From contig ML213515.1 of assembly GCA_004369045.1 (NCBI GenBank), positions 783,526 through 847,525 of the forward strand: a stretch of DNA of 64,000 nt. Direction: 5' to 3'. The DNA comes from Heliocybe sulcata (taxonomy: Eukaryota; Basidiomycota; Agaricomycetes; Gloeophyllales; Gloeophyllaceae). The notes beneath the pieces were generated by a model. The model was given only the letters and a program-made list of their open reading frames with translations, was not told the DNA's origin and ran no database searches. The position numbers and the translations under genes are program-made. This document shows, piece after piece, positions 53,171-63,963 of the stretch (position 1 is its first letter; each line of letters opens with the position of its first letter).

Positions 53171-53845
53171 GTAATCCTGTCCATAGAGTATTTCTTCTCG
53201 TCTCGGAAGAGCCCATGCGAAGCCGAGAGTCCGCATGCCTATAAGCCAGCAAAAGCCGCTAGCATCCTCATACAGCGTCGGAGATATCAGTGCAAATCGG
53301 GAATTGGGGCATCCCGCGCCCATGGAAGATTCGGAGACCCTTCAGGCCTCAGGGCAAGCGTATGTGGTAGAAATCGTGTCAGAGAAAGTAGCAGGAGGAA
53401 GAGATGGAGCGCTCCGCAGCGGTGTGCGAGCGCTGCGCAGTGCATCACATCGCCAATATTTTCGAGGAAAAGAAATTGATGTCGCTCACCACCGATACAC
53501 CCATGATTCACCTAGCAAATTACGCCTCTTCGGATGCCGGGCGCATGATCGCTTGAATTGGGCTCGTCAGGGAGGTATGACCATAGGTCAATTCTATCTC
53601 TGCGAAGGACACGCATATGCTTTACTCAACTGCTTCTGCAGCAACTCGTGCATATTTCCTAATGACCAGACGTACCAACATGTACGCAGATGATTGATTG
53701 GTCTATTAGTAGTTGGCATGCAGCCATCCGTCTCGCTGCTAGGACCAAGCACCGTCCGCCGAGACGTCATTCCTCGCATAGCCTATCTGTGAGTGCATGT
53801 ACGCAGACGATAATCTGCCATGAGTCGCCCATTACCTTACCTCGT
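53171..53845. other. Intergenic region with unassigned open frame
   Basis: The first 160 bp resemble the flank at 42,280-42,380. A 152-codon plus-strand frame (53,235-53,693) has no recognisable feature and is probably fortuitous. Confidence 0.35.
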
Positions 53846-55309
53846 CTATAGACTACAGTTTATCTCGTCCCAGTTAAGGTCGATGCCGAGACTCTTCAAG
53901 ACGTCCAAGTCCTTGCGATAGAAGTGGACTGCCTTTCGTATCATGAGATTCTTTTGCATAGGCATGATGTCGCGATGTGCTAATAATCTTTTGAAGCTCT
54001 CGAGAAACTTATCCTCGCCCTCCTCTGAAGCACTGAGCCTGATACCCTCCACGTAGATCTTCTTCAGTCTCGAGAAGACGAGACTGTGTGCGCTCTCGAC
54101 CGGGCGATGGGTAAGACCGCTCAGCATTGCACTCGCACCTTGGCCATGGACTCGTAGCTTTGTTAATCCGTGCCTTTGGCTGAATAGCCTGTTCCATTCC
54201 CTAGCGGCTTCATCCTCGTCACTTTCGCCATCGGAAATGAATGCTGAAACAACTCTCTGAACCGCGCATCCCAGGACTGGATCGAAGATCGCGAGGCCAT
54301 CGACCGGTTCTTGCCGCGGACATCGATACGAATGGCTTCTTGCTCTAATGGAGAACACCAGTTCTCTGACAGGATGATGCGCAGAGGCTTCGGGGATTTG
54401 ATATAGATGGCAGCAGTACGTAGCAGTCTCTCCTCGGCTATGTGGGTCGTCATGCAGTACAGTAGGTTTGGAACTGTCTGGAGAGTGGCATCGTCTTTAA
54501 TGCCCACGGCAATGCTCAAGTTATGGTACTTCGCTGCCGCGACAACGTCAAAGTATGTGACATCGGCCCGCTCACTGACCCACATTTTGATTGACTGAAC
54601 GCTCGAAAGGCAGATGTCAGCGAGATTTTTGTCCGTAGCGGGCTCCATCCTGTATTTGATCCCCAAGACCCGCAGCTTTTCCATTCTACCGAGCGCCTGT
54701 AACAACGCAACTGTAGGTATAATCGCTTTTCCTCTCAATACCAATGAATCTATGTCTCCCTTCAACAGTGGTTCAATCGTTGACCAAGTGAAAGGAACGA
54801 GCTCGAGCTTCTGGATGTTTGGGACGCTGAACCGTATCAGCAGCTTTTCTTCGTCCTCATGAAGCTGGCCACCGGCTCGGCTGAGATTCATGACCTCTAG
54901 GTTGTCCAGCGCCATCACAGACGGAGAGCCGCTCTTGACGTCGTCATGCTGAGCGACACGATTCGGCGTGAGACGCCTGAAGTATCGATATCTCGATACT
55001 TTCCTTAGTCGCGGGCAGCTGCCCGTCCCACAGATTCCCTATAATTGAGAGGGGTGCTTGCCTAGTGCGGTGGAGGATGGCGGCCGTGGTACAACAATGC
55101 GATGTTATTACGACATTGTTCCAGATGAATCCGGACTGATTGTTTCTTAGGACATCCTTGAACTTCCGGGAAACAGCCTCCAGGTTCATGCACTCGTATG
55201 GCCCGGAGGAGTGCGGAGGTGGCCCCCAGCTAATGGTTGGTATGGCGGAGATGATATAGGTCTTCAGAACTGATGACGGGAGTTCTGCGGGGAGGTTGCT
55301 GAGGTACAT
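53846..55309 (-). pseudogene. F-box gene with two frameshifts
   Basis: From ATG 55,309 (MYLSNLPAELPSSVLKTYI) an F-box-like segment runs through LEAVSRKFKDVLRNNQSGFIWNN. Near 54,990 the homologous reading shifts into the frame RRLTPNRVAQHDDVKSGSP, which continues with LLIRFSVPNIQKLELVPFTW. A second shift near 54,290 leads to VLGCAVQRVVSAFISDG. The last part includes GLTHRPVESAHSLVFSRLKK and MIRKAVHFYRKDLDVLKSLG then LNWDE, the usual C-terminal motif. If both shifts are real it is inactive. The rest is well preserved, so loss is recent or partly due to sequence error. It is not close to any one family here; nearest in layout to families 1 and 2. Confidence 0.68.
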
Positions 55310-55327
55310 GATGGTTAACGAGATCCT

Positions 55328-55377
55328 CTGTGGCACGTTAATCAGGTCATATGGCACGGCGTATGGAAAGCCCACAC
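55328..55377 (-). promoter_or_regulatory. Predicted 50-bp leader intron ending in CGTGCCACAG
   Basis: Donor CAGG|GTGTGG, branch CTGATTAAC, acceptor CCACAG. The element (55,329-55,337, TGTGGCACG on the plus strand) here overlaps the 3' splice site itself. A near-copy, ATGGCACGG, lies at 55,350-55,359. Confidence 0.5.
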
Positions 55378-56315
55378 CCTGACTCGAAGCTTCTTCGACG
55401 GTAATGTACTAGACATCGCTCCACCAGCGAGATGAGGCGAGTGTGCTGCCTCGAATGTAGGAGAGAAGAGGCTCAGAGGGATGAGTGTGAAGTGGCCAGA
55501 ATGGAGAGGTCGCGCGCTCTGCTGTGCTCGAGATTGTTCATATTTTGTATCTTCACGCTGAACCCTTCCACATGTGACAGTCACACACTATGTTCGTACG
55601 TGTCGAAGCCCGAGGACAGATCTAAGTATCTGTCGTTCAACCTTGTGGTCGCTGTTCCATATGAATACCTGTGCTACTTAATATTAGGAATGCCCACGAA
55701 ATCTGTATATGCAGGACCACTTTCATGTGTGATACATATACAGATGGACCGTTCAATTGCAAGAACGCGAGTCCAAATTGTTTACGACCATCCCGAATGA
55801 CGTACAGCTTCTGGCAGACCTGTCTGCTTCAATTGACATTCCTGTGGCGGGCAAGGTAAAGCAATGACTGGCCAGGGATAGCAGCTCTAGAAATGACCGC
55901 GATGCGCGCTGTGGCAAATGTACACCCTTGAGGTGTCTATGGCGTGTGGCTCTTGAAACTTTACGGCTAATTGATATCTATTTGTGGCGAATAGTCATCG
56001 CATATTTTTTCAATCGTAAGCTCGATAAGCTCTCATCGACATCGATGCATCGTCCGCTGCGTCGATGCTGTCGATATGGCCTCCTTGCACGACAAAACGC
56101 CGCGTATGGCTATTAGGAATCTATCCTGTATTCTGGCACCTCATTCTCATCCCGCAGCATGTAAGCAAACACTTCGTTCATGACCCAAACTTACTACATT
56201 CCATCGAATCTCCTCTGGCGCTGAGGTCGACTGGCCATGTAAATATCTAGGTGCACTGTATCCGTCTAGAGCCTCAGTGCCATCTCCGACGCCGTCGTCT
56301 GCTCGCCGTCCCTTC
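55378..56315. other. Intergenic region, nothing assigned
   Basis: No supported gene, repeat or RNA. It separates the divergent-looking ends of two minus-strand F-box loci. Confidence 0.4.
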
Positions 56316-58255
56316 TCAGAGGTCACAGTACGCGTCCTCCCATTCGCCTTCGTCTTCATCCTCATATTCCTCACCTCCTCCTGCTGTCTGCCTCGGCCCC
56401 TCTTCCTGCTCGCGCCCATCCCAGGAAACTCTAGGGAACATTCCGTAGGCGAACAGCTCATCGAGGAACATAACATCTTCCGCAAAGATATTGATACTTT
56501 TCGTGATTGTAAGGTGTTTGACGTTCTCAAGGTCGCTCGAGCGCTGACAAGATCTTATCAGACCCATGGAGCCATCCTCGTGATTGAAGTCTTCGTGGAG
56601 TTGCCGCTCAAACGACTTCATAAGAAGGTGGAAGAAATTGCCCTGGTCTTGGCCACGACCAGCGGACGACTTCCGGAACCACACCGCCTCGAACTCGAGC
56701 GATGACAGCCGAGGGAAGAGCGACGGCCAGCACACATGCCCATCATGCAGGTCACGGTACACGAGGCCTGTCGGGAGCATCGACGTACTGCCTGAAACGT
56801 GCAGATCCTTGACAGCTGGCATCGCGAGCAAAAACCTTTTCCACGTCTCGACAGCCTGTTCGATCTGTGCTCGTCCATCTTGGAGGCTAAGGCATTGGAT
56901 GCCGCGAAGTGTAGGCTGGAAATGGCGACGAAAGAGGTCGACGACCATGTATTCGTCTTTCCGGTAGTAGCCATCCATCACTACCTGTACGCCCTCGGTC
57001 GGACATGGGGACTTGACTGCCGCTGGCTCCGATGTAAGAATGAATTCAGTCGTCTCGATTCCCGACCCGCGGACCGCGTAGCCCCGAAAGGTCTTCGGCG
57101 AAAGCATGTCGATCGCCTTCCCGACGACTTCGACGACCTTCGACGCCTTGGCATACCAACAGATATGGATGTACGCGAGCTCGAGCACTGGAGCGCGTAT
57201 GAACGTAAGGATGTCGGCTTCACCGACGTTGCTGACCAACAGGGTCAACCGATGTAGGGCAGGCAAGGTGACGACTTTGATGAGCGCGTTGTTCTCCCAC
57301 GTGTGCCGAACTGAGACGCTCAACTTCAGGCTCTCCAGAAGAGGCGTCCTGGACAGCAGCTCGATGATGGCTCCAGTCGTCGAGGCCGCATGGATGTTGC
57401 TAATATCCAACTCCCTCAACATCGAGCAAGCCAGCATGCCAAAGTCGTCGAACGACTGGAACCCGGAAACCTTCAGGCGACGGAGGACTGGGGACGCGAG
57501 CCGCGACAGATCGACGGGTCCCTCGCAGTGCACCTGCCTGATCTCGAGGTCCTCCAGCATCATGGCCTTGTGTGTACCCGTCCGCCCGATCTTCGCCAGG
57601 ATCGCGGATGATATAGTGAGGTGAAGAGACTGAGTGTGGTGGAGGTGACGGCGTATCAGCGCTAATTTGTGGAAGCTCTGGTCCATCTCCCGGTCGGCTT
57701 CCCTATACAGTCTATCCTCCTCTTCGGCGATCCACCACTCTCGCATTCGCAACTTTCCCAAGACCCTCAACTGCTCCCCCGAGAGCTCGAGCTTCCTCTC
57801 CAGTACCTCGAGGTATTCTTCAAATGTTGCTAGCTCCTGGTTCAGGGCTTCTATCGTGGATTCCTCGAGTGGCTTGGGCGTGATCGACCCGGTGATGGTC
57901 AAGGGAGCCCGCTTGGCGCGCAGCAGGGCCTCTTTGAGAGCATCGAAGCTCACCATCAATCCAACCCTGGCCCATATCCTCGGATTGTCGATGAGCGTCT
58001 CCCTCCACGTCTTGGATATCTGCGCCATCGAGAGGAGCGCCTTTTCTTGGTTATCCGACCCCGCAACGACGTAGGCGGTGATCTCAGCGATGATTTCGCG
58101 GGACGTCCTATTCGACTGGATTAGAGGGAGGGCAAGGCCGCTGACAACGGGGCTAAGCGGCCACATCGGCGACAGTCAGAGCTGTGGCACGGTCCAATAT
58201 GGCAGATGACTCACTTGGTAGGTAGTGCGGCAGAGTAACGAGGCCTCTTGATCAT
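56316..58255 (-). CDS. F-box protein with coiled-coil, family 4 (second intact member)
   Basis: I favour two exons: 58,215-58,255 (ATGATCAAG...) and 56,316-58,152. They are joined across a 62-bp intron with GTGAGT donor, CTCTGAC branch and CTTAG acceptor, giving 625 residues. The alternative is an unspliced start at ATG 58,166 (616 residues). The F-box-like segment follows (SREIIAEITAYV, MAQISKTWRETLIDNPRIW). A charged heptad stretch (ELATFEEYLEVLERKLEL) is likely a coiled coil. The leucine-rich body holds ASPVLRRLKVSG. The LPTGLVYRDLHDGH block, FPRLSSLEFEAVWFR and LTITKSINIFAEDV then VSWDG end the fold. The last 30 residues are acidic. It is expected to be an SCF substrate receptor, and it is the intact relative of the scrambled fragments near 1.1-1.7 and 18.2-19 kb. 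Confidence 0.8.
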
Positions 58256-58370
58256 AATGTAAGCTTTGGAGGTGATGTTGTTTCTGGTGAAAATGCAAGG
58301 TGGCGACGATGGTGGCAGTTAGAACTGTGGCACTGAGCCAGGATGCGGAGACTCACTTGTACGACATGGT
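58153..58370 (-). promoter_or_regulatory. Duplicated first-exon/leader unit with GTGCCACAG elements
   Basis: Two units about 145 bp apart share, on the gene strand, CAAGTGAGTC, then GTGCCACAG(C/T)TCT(G/A)ACTG. The elements are at 58,183-58,191 and 58,326-58,334. The distal unit carries its own tiny open exon (58,357-58,367, ATGTCGTACAA) before an identical GTGAGT donor in the same phase. It could serve as an alternative first exon. A third, weaker echo lies near 58,450-58,500. Confidence 0.5.
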
Positions 58371-58399
58371 CAGACACTGAGATATATCGCTTAATGACG

Positions 58400-59384
58400 A
58401 GAAATTGTCTGAAGCAAGCTGATGAGCGAGCAGCGCAGATGGCGAGGGTAGTGGTGAAGGTGGCAGATCAGATTGTGACGCCGCTCAAGTACTGGGATCA
58501 CGGTCACATGGGGTACGCGTAAATTCCCATTGTCCTTTTCAAGCTCTGCTCATTCATCCGACTTGCAGCTCCTCCGGCATGTGTTATGTCTCTTAAGTAT
58601 CTGCTTGCTATTGCACAACACTGCCTTATAGAGCCTCCATGGTGCATCATTTCTCTACTTCGCTTCGTATACGTGCACTGCTACTCAATAGGTCCGTAAC
58701 TTCGTATGTCAGATTCCAAAGCAACGGAGACAGAAATCCACAATGAGTAGAATATAATGCAGAAATCTTAACTGAGTTCCCACAGAAGGGCCGACTTTGG
58801 GACCCTGTGGCGAACGCACGGGACGCCCACGTGTCACGTGATCGACTGGCTCCATAATTCGAGTTCTCTTTGCTATTCGATTACTAACACTGGATGTAGT
58901 AGAGACATGAAAACAAAAACGGTATTAGCTATGAGGCAATCCAATATTCTGGTGCTGTTTTGGAGAATATAAACTGTAGTGAGTTTCGAATATGCTCGTT
59001 CGCCGATTGCTCGGGCGGTCACCGGCCAGTCACTGACGTCGTCGCTCTGATTGAGATCAGAATCAATTGGCTACTGCACTCGCGCAACTAGCATTTGGCA
59101 TGAGACTGGAAGTACACTCCTGACCCTCAATGTGAGATCTGATCGATGTTGCGACTCAAGCAGCTACTCTTGTACTCTCAGAAATATGCGCTGATATCTC
59201 CAAGAGGGAAAGAATGTCTGTCTGAGCGCCACGCGTATGGACCAGCTTCATCGCCTTGCATATGTGTGCACTAGAGAATAAATCATCAACATAACACGAT
59301 AACAAGAGATCCGGGAAGAGGTACTTACCGCAATCTCATCCGAGACTGACAATCTCCGAGGACATCCAGGAAATGGAAATTCCG
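58400..59384. other. Intergenic region between F-box cluster and KDZ-type element
   Basis: No gene is supported. The stretch 59,000-59,110 resembles 22,290-22,400. The left boundary of the transposon must lie in or just after this region, but no terminal repeat could be identified. Confidence 0.4.
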
Positions 59385-59418
59385 GGATGTCCGGGCTGTC
59401 CGGATGTCCGAGCTGTCC
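59385..59418. repeat. Two tandem 17-bp units near left side of KDZ-type element
   Basis: GGATGTCCGGGCTGTCC (59,385-59,401) is followed directly by GGATGTCCGAGCTGTCC (59,402-59,418), with further TCCGAG echoes on both sides. Such subterminal repeats are common in DNA transposons; the link to this element is inferred from position. Confidence 0.6.
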
Positions 59419-59548
59419 GAGTGGCAAATAGCGACAAGCAGTCAGCCGTGAAAGGGTAATGAGATAATGACGGGTGGCGATGAGGTGGCTGTGATGCAAA
59501 TCGGGACCGGTCGCGCTGATAGTAATTTGCTTCTGCTTGTCCTACGCT

Positions 59549-61756
59549 ATGAACGACTTAGAGCAGATTCTAAAACTTGCTGAAACACACCCGGCACTGT
59601 TTGATCATCTTTCTCTGTCCAAAATCTACCGGTTCATCTCCAAGGCCCGGCAGCATCGAGCAGATATCCTTTTGACACAGCCTGGGACACATCCACCCGA
59701 CGTACCGCCTGATGTTCTCCCGCCATCTTTTCAGCTTTACCTAGGCCACCTCTCTGAGATTCCAAATGAATATATTGGAGCATGCTGGATGGCCTTGAAG
59801 GAGACGGTATGGAGTGGTGGAGATATTCACGGGCAAGATGATGACGAGTCTATATGCTATGGCCGAGAGATGGGCATCAGTACGGTTTTGTAGCTCATTA
59901 TGTGTATCTTTCCTAATCATTACCAGCTAATCACACCCTGTATCCGCCTATCCATTATTGTGATAATAAAGACTGTCCTCGTCGACCCGATCTACGTCTC
60001 ACAAAAGCCGAACAACGTCAAGTTGTCTTTTTCACGCTGAATGATGGCACTTGCCCTGCGTACTCGGTTCATCTCTACTGTCCTGACTGCAACACCAATT
60101 ATCACAACAATTACTATGTTTTAAAGGGTCAACGGACATACTACAGCCATCATCTTGAGGCCATACAGGTGGCGGAGCATCAGTTTGTGGAGAGGCGGGT
60201 ACTGGAGCTTTTTATGACACTGATGGTGAATGCATGGTATGATACTCATCTGCTTATGCTGTATCCATGGCTTCATCATGCTTTGTAGGACATCTGCAAC
60301 AAACTGTGCTCGATTCTACGATGTGTCCTTGTCAAAGCGCCAAGTGCAAGAGCGCTTCTTCCGCGACTGGCCATTCAAGCTTGAGCTCACAACCGAGCAG
60401 GTATGGGATGGTATTGTGATTGTTTCCCTTCTCGAGGATGCTGCGCAACGTCAAGCAACCCTCACGGTTCCGCATATTGGACTCCAGAAGGATCGGTTCA
60501 CAGCAGCGGTTCAAGCGCGCAATGCTCGTATGCGGCTGTATGGTCAATCTGAGCTTTCACACTACTGTAACCGCTGCACACACATCTATCGGAATGAGCA
60601 CAGTGAAATTACAGGCAAGTGCTTCTATGCGTGTCTCTGCATTTCGACCAACTCCTCAGGCCATCTCCAGGGAAGGTGTTTGTTGCTGTCACAGATGGCA
60701 TCACAATTGGACATCCGTGCTGCGCTGAGCATAATTGTCATACTCCGCTCACGAGTAATCGTCATCGCTTCTGTCCTGACCACGCCATTCTCGACAACGA
60801 ATGTTCCATCATCACCTGTGAAAATCATGTATTACCAGGACACTTGGCGTGTGGTGATCCTACGCACCAGGCCATAGAACGCCGCCATGTAGAACGTGGT
60901 CAAGCACGGTTCCAGTTGAAAGAGTGGCTACTGAGAGCTCGTGTTGCGCATCCAAACGACTGCATCGCTGAGGAACGTTCTCTACAAGATCTTGATGATA
61001 CTGAAGTCGCCGAGGAAGAATTCATCCTCAGCAATGATGGTACGGTAATTCCTAACGATCAGCCTGTGGTTCTCCACGATGGCGAGACCCTCTGCGCATC
61101 AAAGGATGACAAATCATCTCGGAAGCTACGTGCACGTTTCGGTCGACGGCGTACTGCAAATGAGCAGATCCTGGTTGCACCATGTGGAATGATCCTTGTG
61201 CGAGAGACTATGTATGGCGCAGAAGCCACATCCAGTGTAATAGTAAGTCTGTCCTCGATTCAATCACTTTGTCAAGATTACTGATGCACATTTTCAGGAG
61301 ATGCTTAAGCGAACATATCACAAGGCACCGGAGCTAAAACCAAACCACATCTTCTATGATAACAACTGCCACCTCGCACGGATGGTACGCAATGACCCCT
61401 TCTTCGCTGATATCGGTCTCTCTGTCGATGTCTTTCATTTCAACTGCAAGCACAAAGTCACAGATGAGTACTGTCAGTGTCACTGCAACCCTATATCATT
61501 CCCAGAGCTGCTTACCCCGGATGGCCAATGGGCATTCAACTCATCAATTGCGGAACAGACAAATGTATGGCTAGGCGGGTTCCACTCTATTGTTCGGGAG
61601 ATGGTTGTTGATAAGTATAATTTCTTTCTTGATGAGATCATACTTCAGAAGAATGCGATGGTGAAGGAGAAGCTTGTACGGGAGGGACGGGACCCTGGTA
61701 ACTGGCCTGTTGTCGGTGTGCTGGAGCCCCGGGGGTCAACCACTAAGGAAATCTGA
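59549..61756 (+). CDS. KDZ-type DDE transposase with CxC5 and CxC6 cysteine clusters
   Basis: Five exons are modelled: 59549-59879, 59927-60236, 60289-60614, 60671-61242 and 61298-61756. They join in phase to 666 codons (665 residues). Intron 3 appears to use a GC donor (AG|GCAAGT); the others are GT..AG, and the first has a CCTAATC branch. Residues 120-170 hold a CxC5-like cluster (YCDNKDC, LYCPDCN). Residues 335-395 hold a CxC6-like His/Cys cluster (HPCCAEHNC, FCPDH, ACGDPTHQAIERRH). The RNase H-fold catalytic acids are probably Asp331 (VTDG), Asp534 (YDNNCH) and Glu599 (AEQTN), with CxC6 inserted between the first two. All three are present and there are no stops, so the element may be autonomous or recently active. 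Family names follow the known KDZ-associated cysteine clusters; exact borders are inferred. Confidence 0.78.
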
Positions 61757-61920
61757 AGGTGGAATCTGTATCTCTGCACTGCTTATGTCCTGTTGAAGCC
61801 AAAAAAATAGTTTGCAAACATAGACTTCATTCATTAATCCATTGTCATTCTCAACAAAAGGTAAAAATGGAATACATATACGAGAAGATAACAGGACACT
61901 ATACAGTCTATACAACACAA

Positions 61921-63803
61921 TCAGACAACCTCAGGTGTCTCGCACACTGCCCTCTTCTTCTTCCTCGCCTTACGGTCAGACTCATTCCCACTCGTAAGCT
62001 TCATAAACGCTGACCACAGCCCCGCTTCCGTAAGGCCTGCCTTTACAGCATTGTCACGCACCTCTTGGCTTGCACTGAGCCAGCGATCGCGGTGATCATA
62101 GAATGTGGATGATTTGAATGGAACACCGAAGCGCTGGGTGAAGGCAGTTCCGATAGCATGCCCATGACGTGCCAGTACATTGAGTTCAACAAATGCAGAC
62201 TGTATATCGCAGGCATGGAAGTCCTGAGGCCAACGGCGGAAGTATGCAAATGATGCTGGTGAAAGAGAGTCGCCAGCAAATTCGTGATGAGAAACAACAT
62301 CAGCAGCAGCAGGAGGTAGCAGTGCTGTAGTTTCATGCTCAACAGCGGGAAGGCGCAAGGGTTCCATCGCGGATGGGGATGGTGACCAGGACAGAGGCAT
62401 TGATGACGGCGATAGAGAAGGGGAAAATGAAGTGAGCCTAGAGCCAAGAGACAGTCCAAGTCCAACAGGAGAAGTCGGAGAAGATACAGCACGAAATTTT
62501 CTCCTCGGCCAGTCACCGGAGTCATCGTCCCGCCTTCCCTTACTTGAAGAAGCCTCAGAGTACACCGAGAGTGACTCAGATGCCCGACGTACAGCCCTAC
62601 GTTCCTCTGGTAAGTGAAGGCGAAGATGAGGCTTCATCTCCACCATAGCAGCGCCGTAGAGATGCGAGAGATCCAGGCACTTAGTGACGGAAGTTGCGTG
62701 GAGGAAAAGATGCTGTTTGTAAGCGCGCACGTCAACTGTGTGCCCAATGCAGATAGTGAACCATGTGCGGCTGCTCTCGTATAGCTGAGCGCATCCAAGA
62801 CTTGCAGGATCAACAGGTATCTTGAGATTTGCGTCACCTTCTGATGCACCTTCCTCTCTGCCTCTGCTCGTGTCGCATCAGCTCTGCGCTTATTTTCGTA
62901 CATCTCCTGCTCGCGCTGATACTGCTCCGTGAAGATGGCTGGGAGCTGCGAGCTATAGCCGCGGGTCTGTAGATAGCATGGCACGAGGATTACGACGTTG
63001 CTCAAGTTCATCCTGGGTTGACAGAAGCATGGATCCCTGAGACGGGGCTAGAGGTGGCTGTGAACCAGAGAGAGTTACGGCAGTGATAGGCTCAACAAGA
63101 GTACCAGCAGTCGGTGCAGCTGGAACTGCGGGAGCAGCCACGGCCTTTCGGGATTTATCATACCAGAACCCCTCAACCTTGTGCTTGACAAGTCCCGCAC
63201 ATCCACCATGCTCCCGGCAATGCTTACGACACATGGATTGCCAGCAATCTTCATGTACGCGGGTAGTCCCGCACTTCTTGTTGGCCTTGCACTTCTGTCC
63301 GACAGAGCCTGGAGGATTCGATACCAACAGCGTGGCTGCAAGTGCTGGGGAAGGAGCGCGCACTGGAGGAAGCACTGGAGGGACCAGCCGCGGTATAGAC
63401 CCTAGTGACGGAGGGGAACCAACCATGGAATCTCTTCCTATCAGCACAATGCTGCGACCAGCTCGCTCGAGATCTACCAGTTCCTCATCGGAAGGAGTGC
63501 CGTCGCCAGAATAGTAAACAGGATCAGACTCTTGCGGGGCAGGATCAGAGGATGGAGGACCGTCTGGGACAGATGGCGCAGCTGAAGAGTTCTTCGGGGT
63601 TACCCATCGGTAATACGAGCAGCGGCCCGAAGGGGCATTCATGTTGTATTTGAAACACTACAGTTTCTGACATTATAAATCTATCATGAGAAATAGAGCA
63701 ATCTGTATACCTTTGCATAAAGTCGTCCCTTATTACCGGACCGATCAGACTTCACAGCCTTGATGGGAGCTTTGGAACCACAGTCCGTGCAGATGAACTC
63801 CAT
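61921..63803 (-). CDS. GRF zinc-finger protein, companion gene of the KDZ-type element
   Basis: Four exons are modelled on the minus strand: 63711-63803, 62994-63657, 62850-62938 and 61921-62784. They join in phase to 570 codons (569 residues). The introns are GTATAC..CTGTAG, GTAATC..CCCAG and GTGCAT..CTCAG (53, 55 and 65 bp). Residues 5-49 form a GRF-type finger (Cys5, Cys8, NKGRLYAKC, Cys44, YYRW). Residues 154-184 hold a second Cys/His cluster (KCKANKKCG, CRKHCREHGGC). The middle is Pro/Ser-rich. A short charged helix (EMYENKRRADATRAEAERK) precedes a 280-residue C-terminal region of unknown fold. Nucleic-acid binding is likely from the GRF finger. It converges on the transposase gene with about 165 bp between stop codons, so it is probably carried by the same element. 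Confidence 0.72.
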
Positions 63804-63913
63804 GAGTATAATATTACGAGTCCTGAGTTTACGAAGGAAGAGTCTTTACCGGGTCGATGCCAAACAATGCAGATCCTCCCACGATAATGCCGAGAAACTG
63901 TGGGAATTAAAAG

Positions 63914-63963
63914 TGTAGTCTCGATAACACTTTATTGAAACTCCGGTTGTAGTCGAGACTACA
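63914..63963. repeat. Short inverted repeat upstream of GRF gene
   Basis: TGTAGTCTCGA (63,914-63,924) and its complement TCGAGACTACA (63,953-63,963) are separated by 28 bp. The right half also forms a small palindrome, GTAGTCGAGACTAC. It may be part of the terminal or subterminal region of the KDZ-type element, which would place the element end at or beyond the window edge. Confidence 0.5.

Noticed and set aside
53235-53693. 152-codon plus-strand open frame
   Set aside because: It overlaps sequence that matches the non-coding flank of the other epimerase relic, so it is probably fortuitous.
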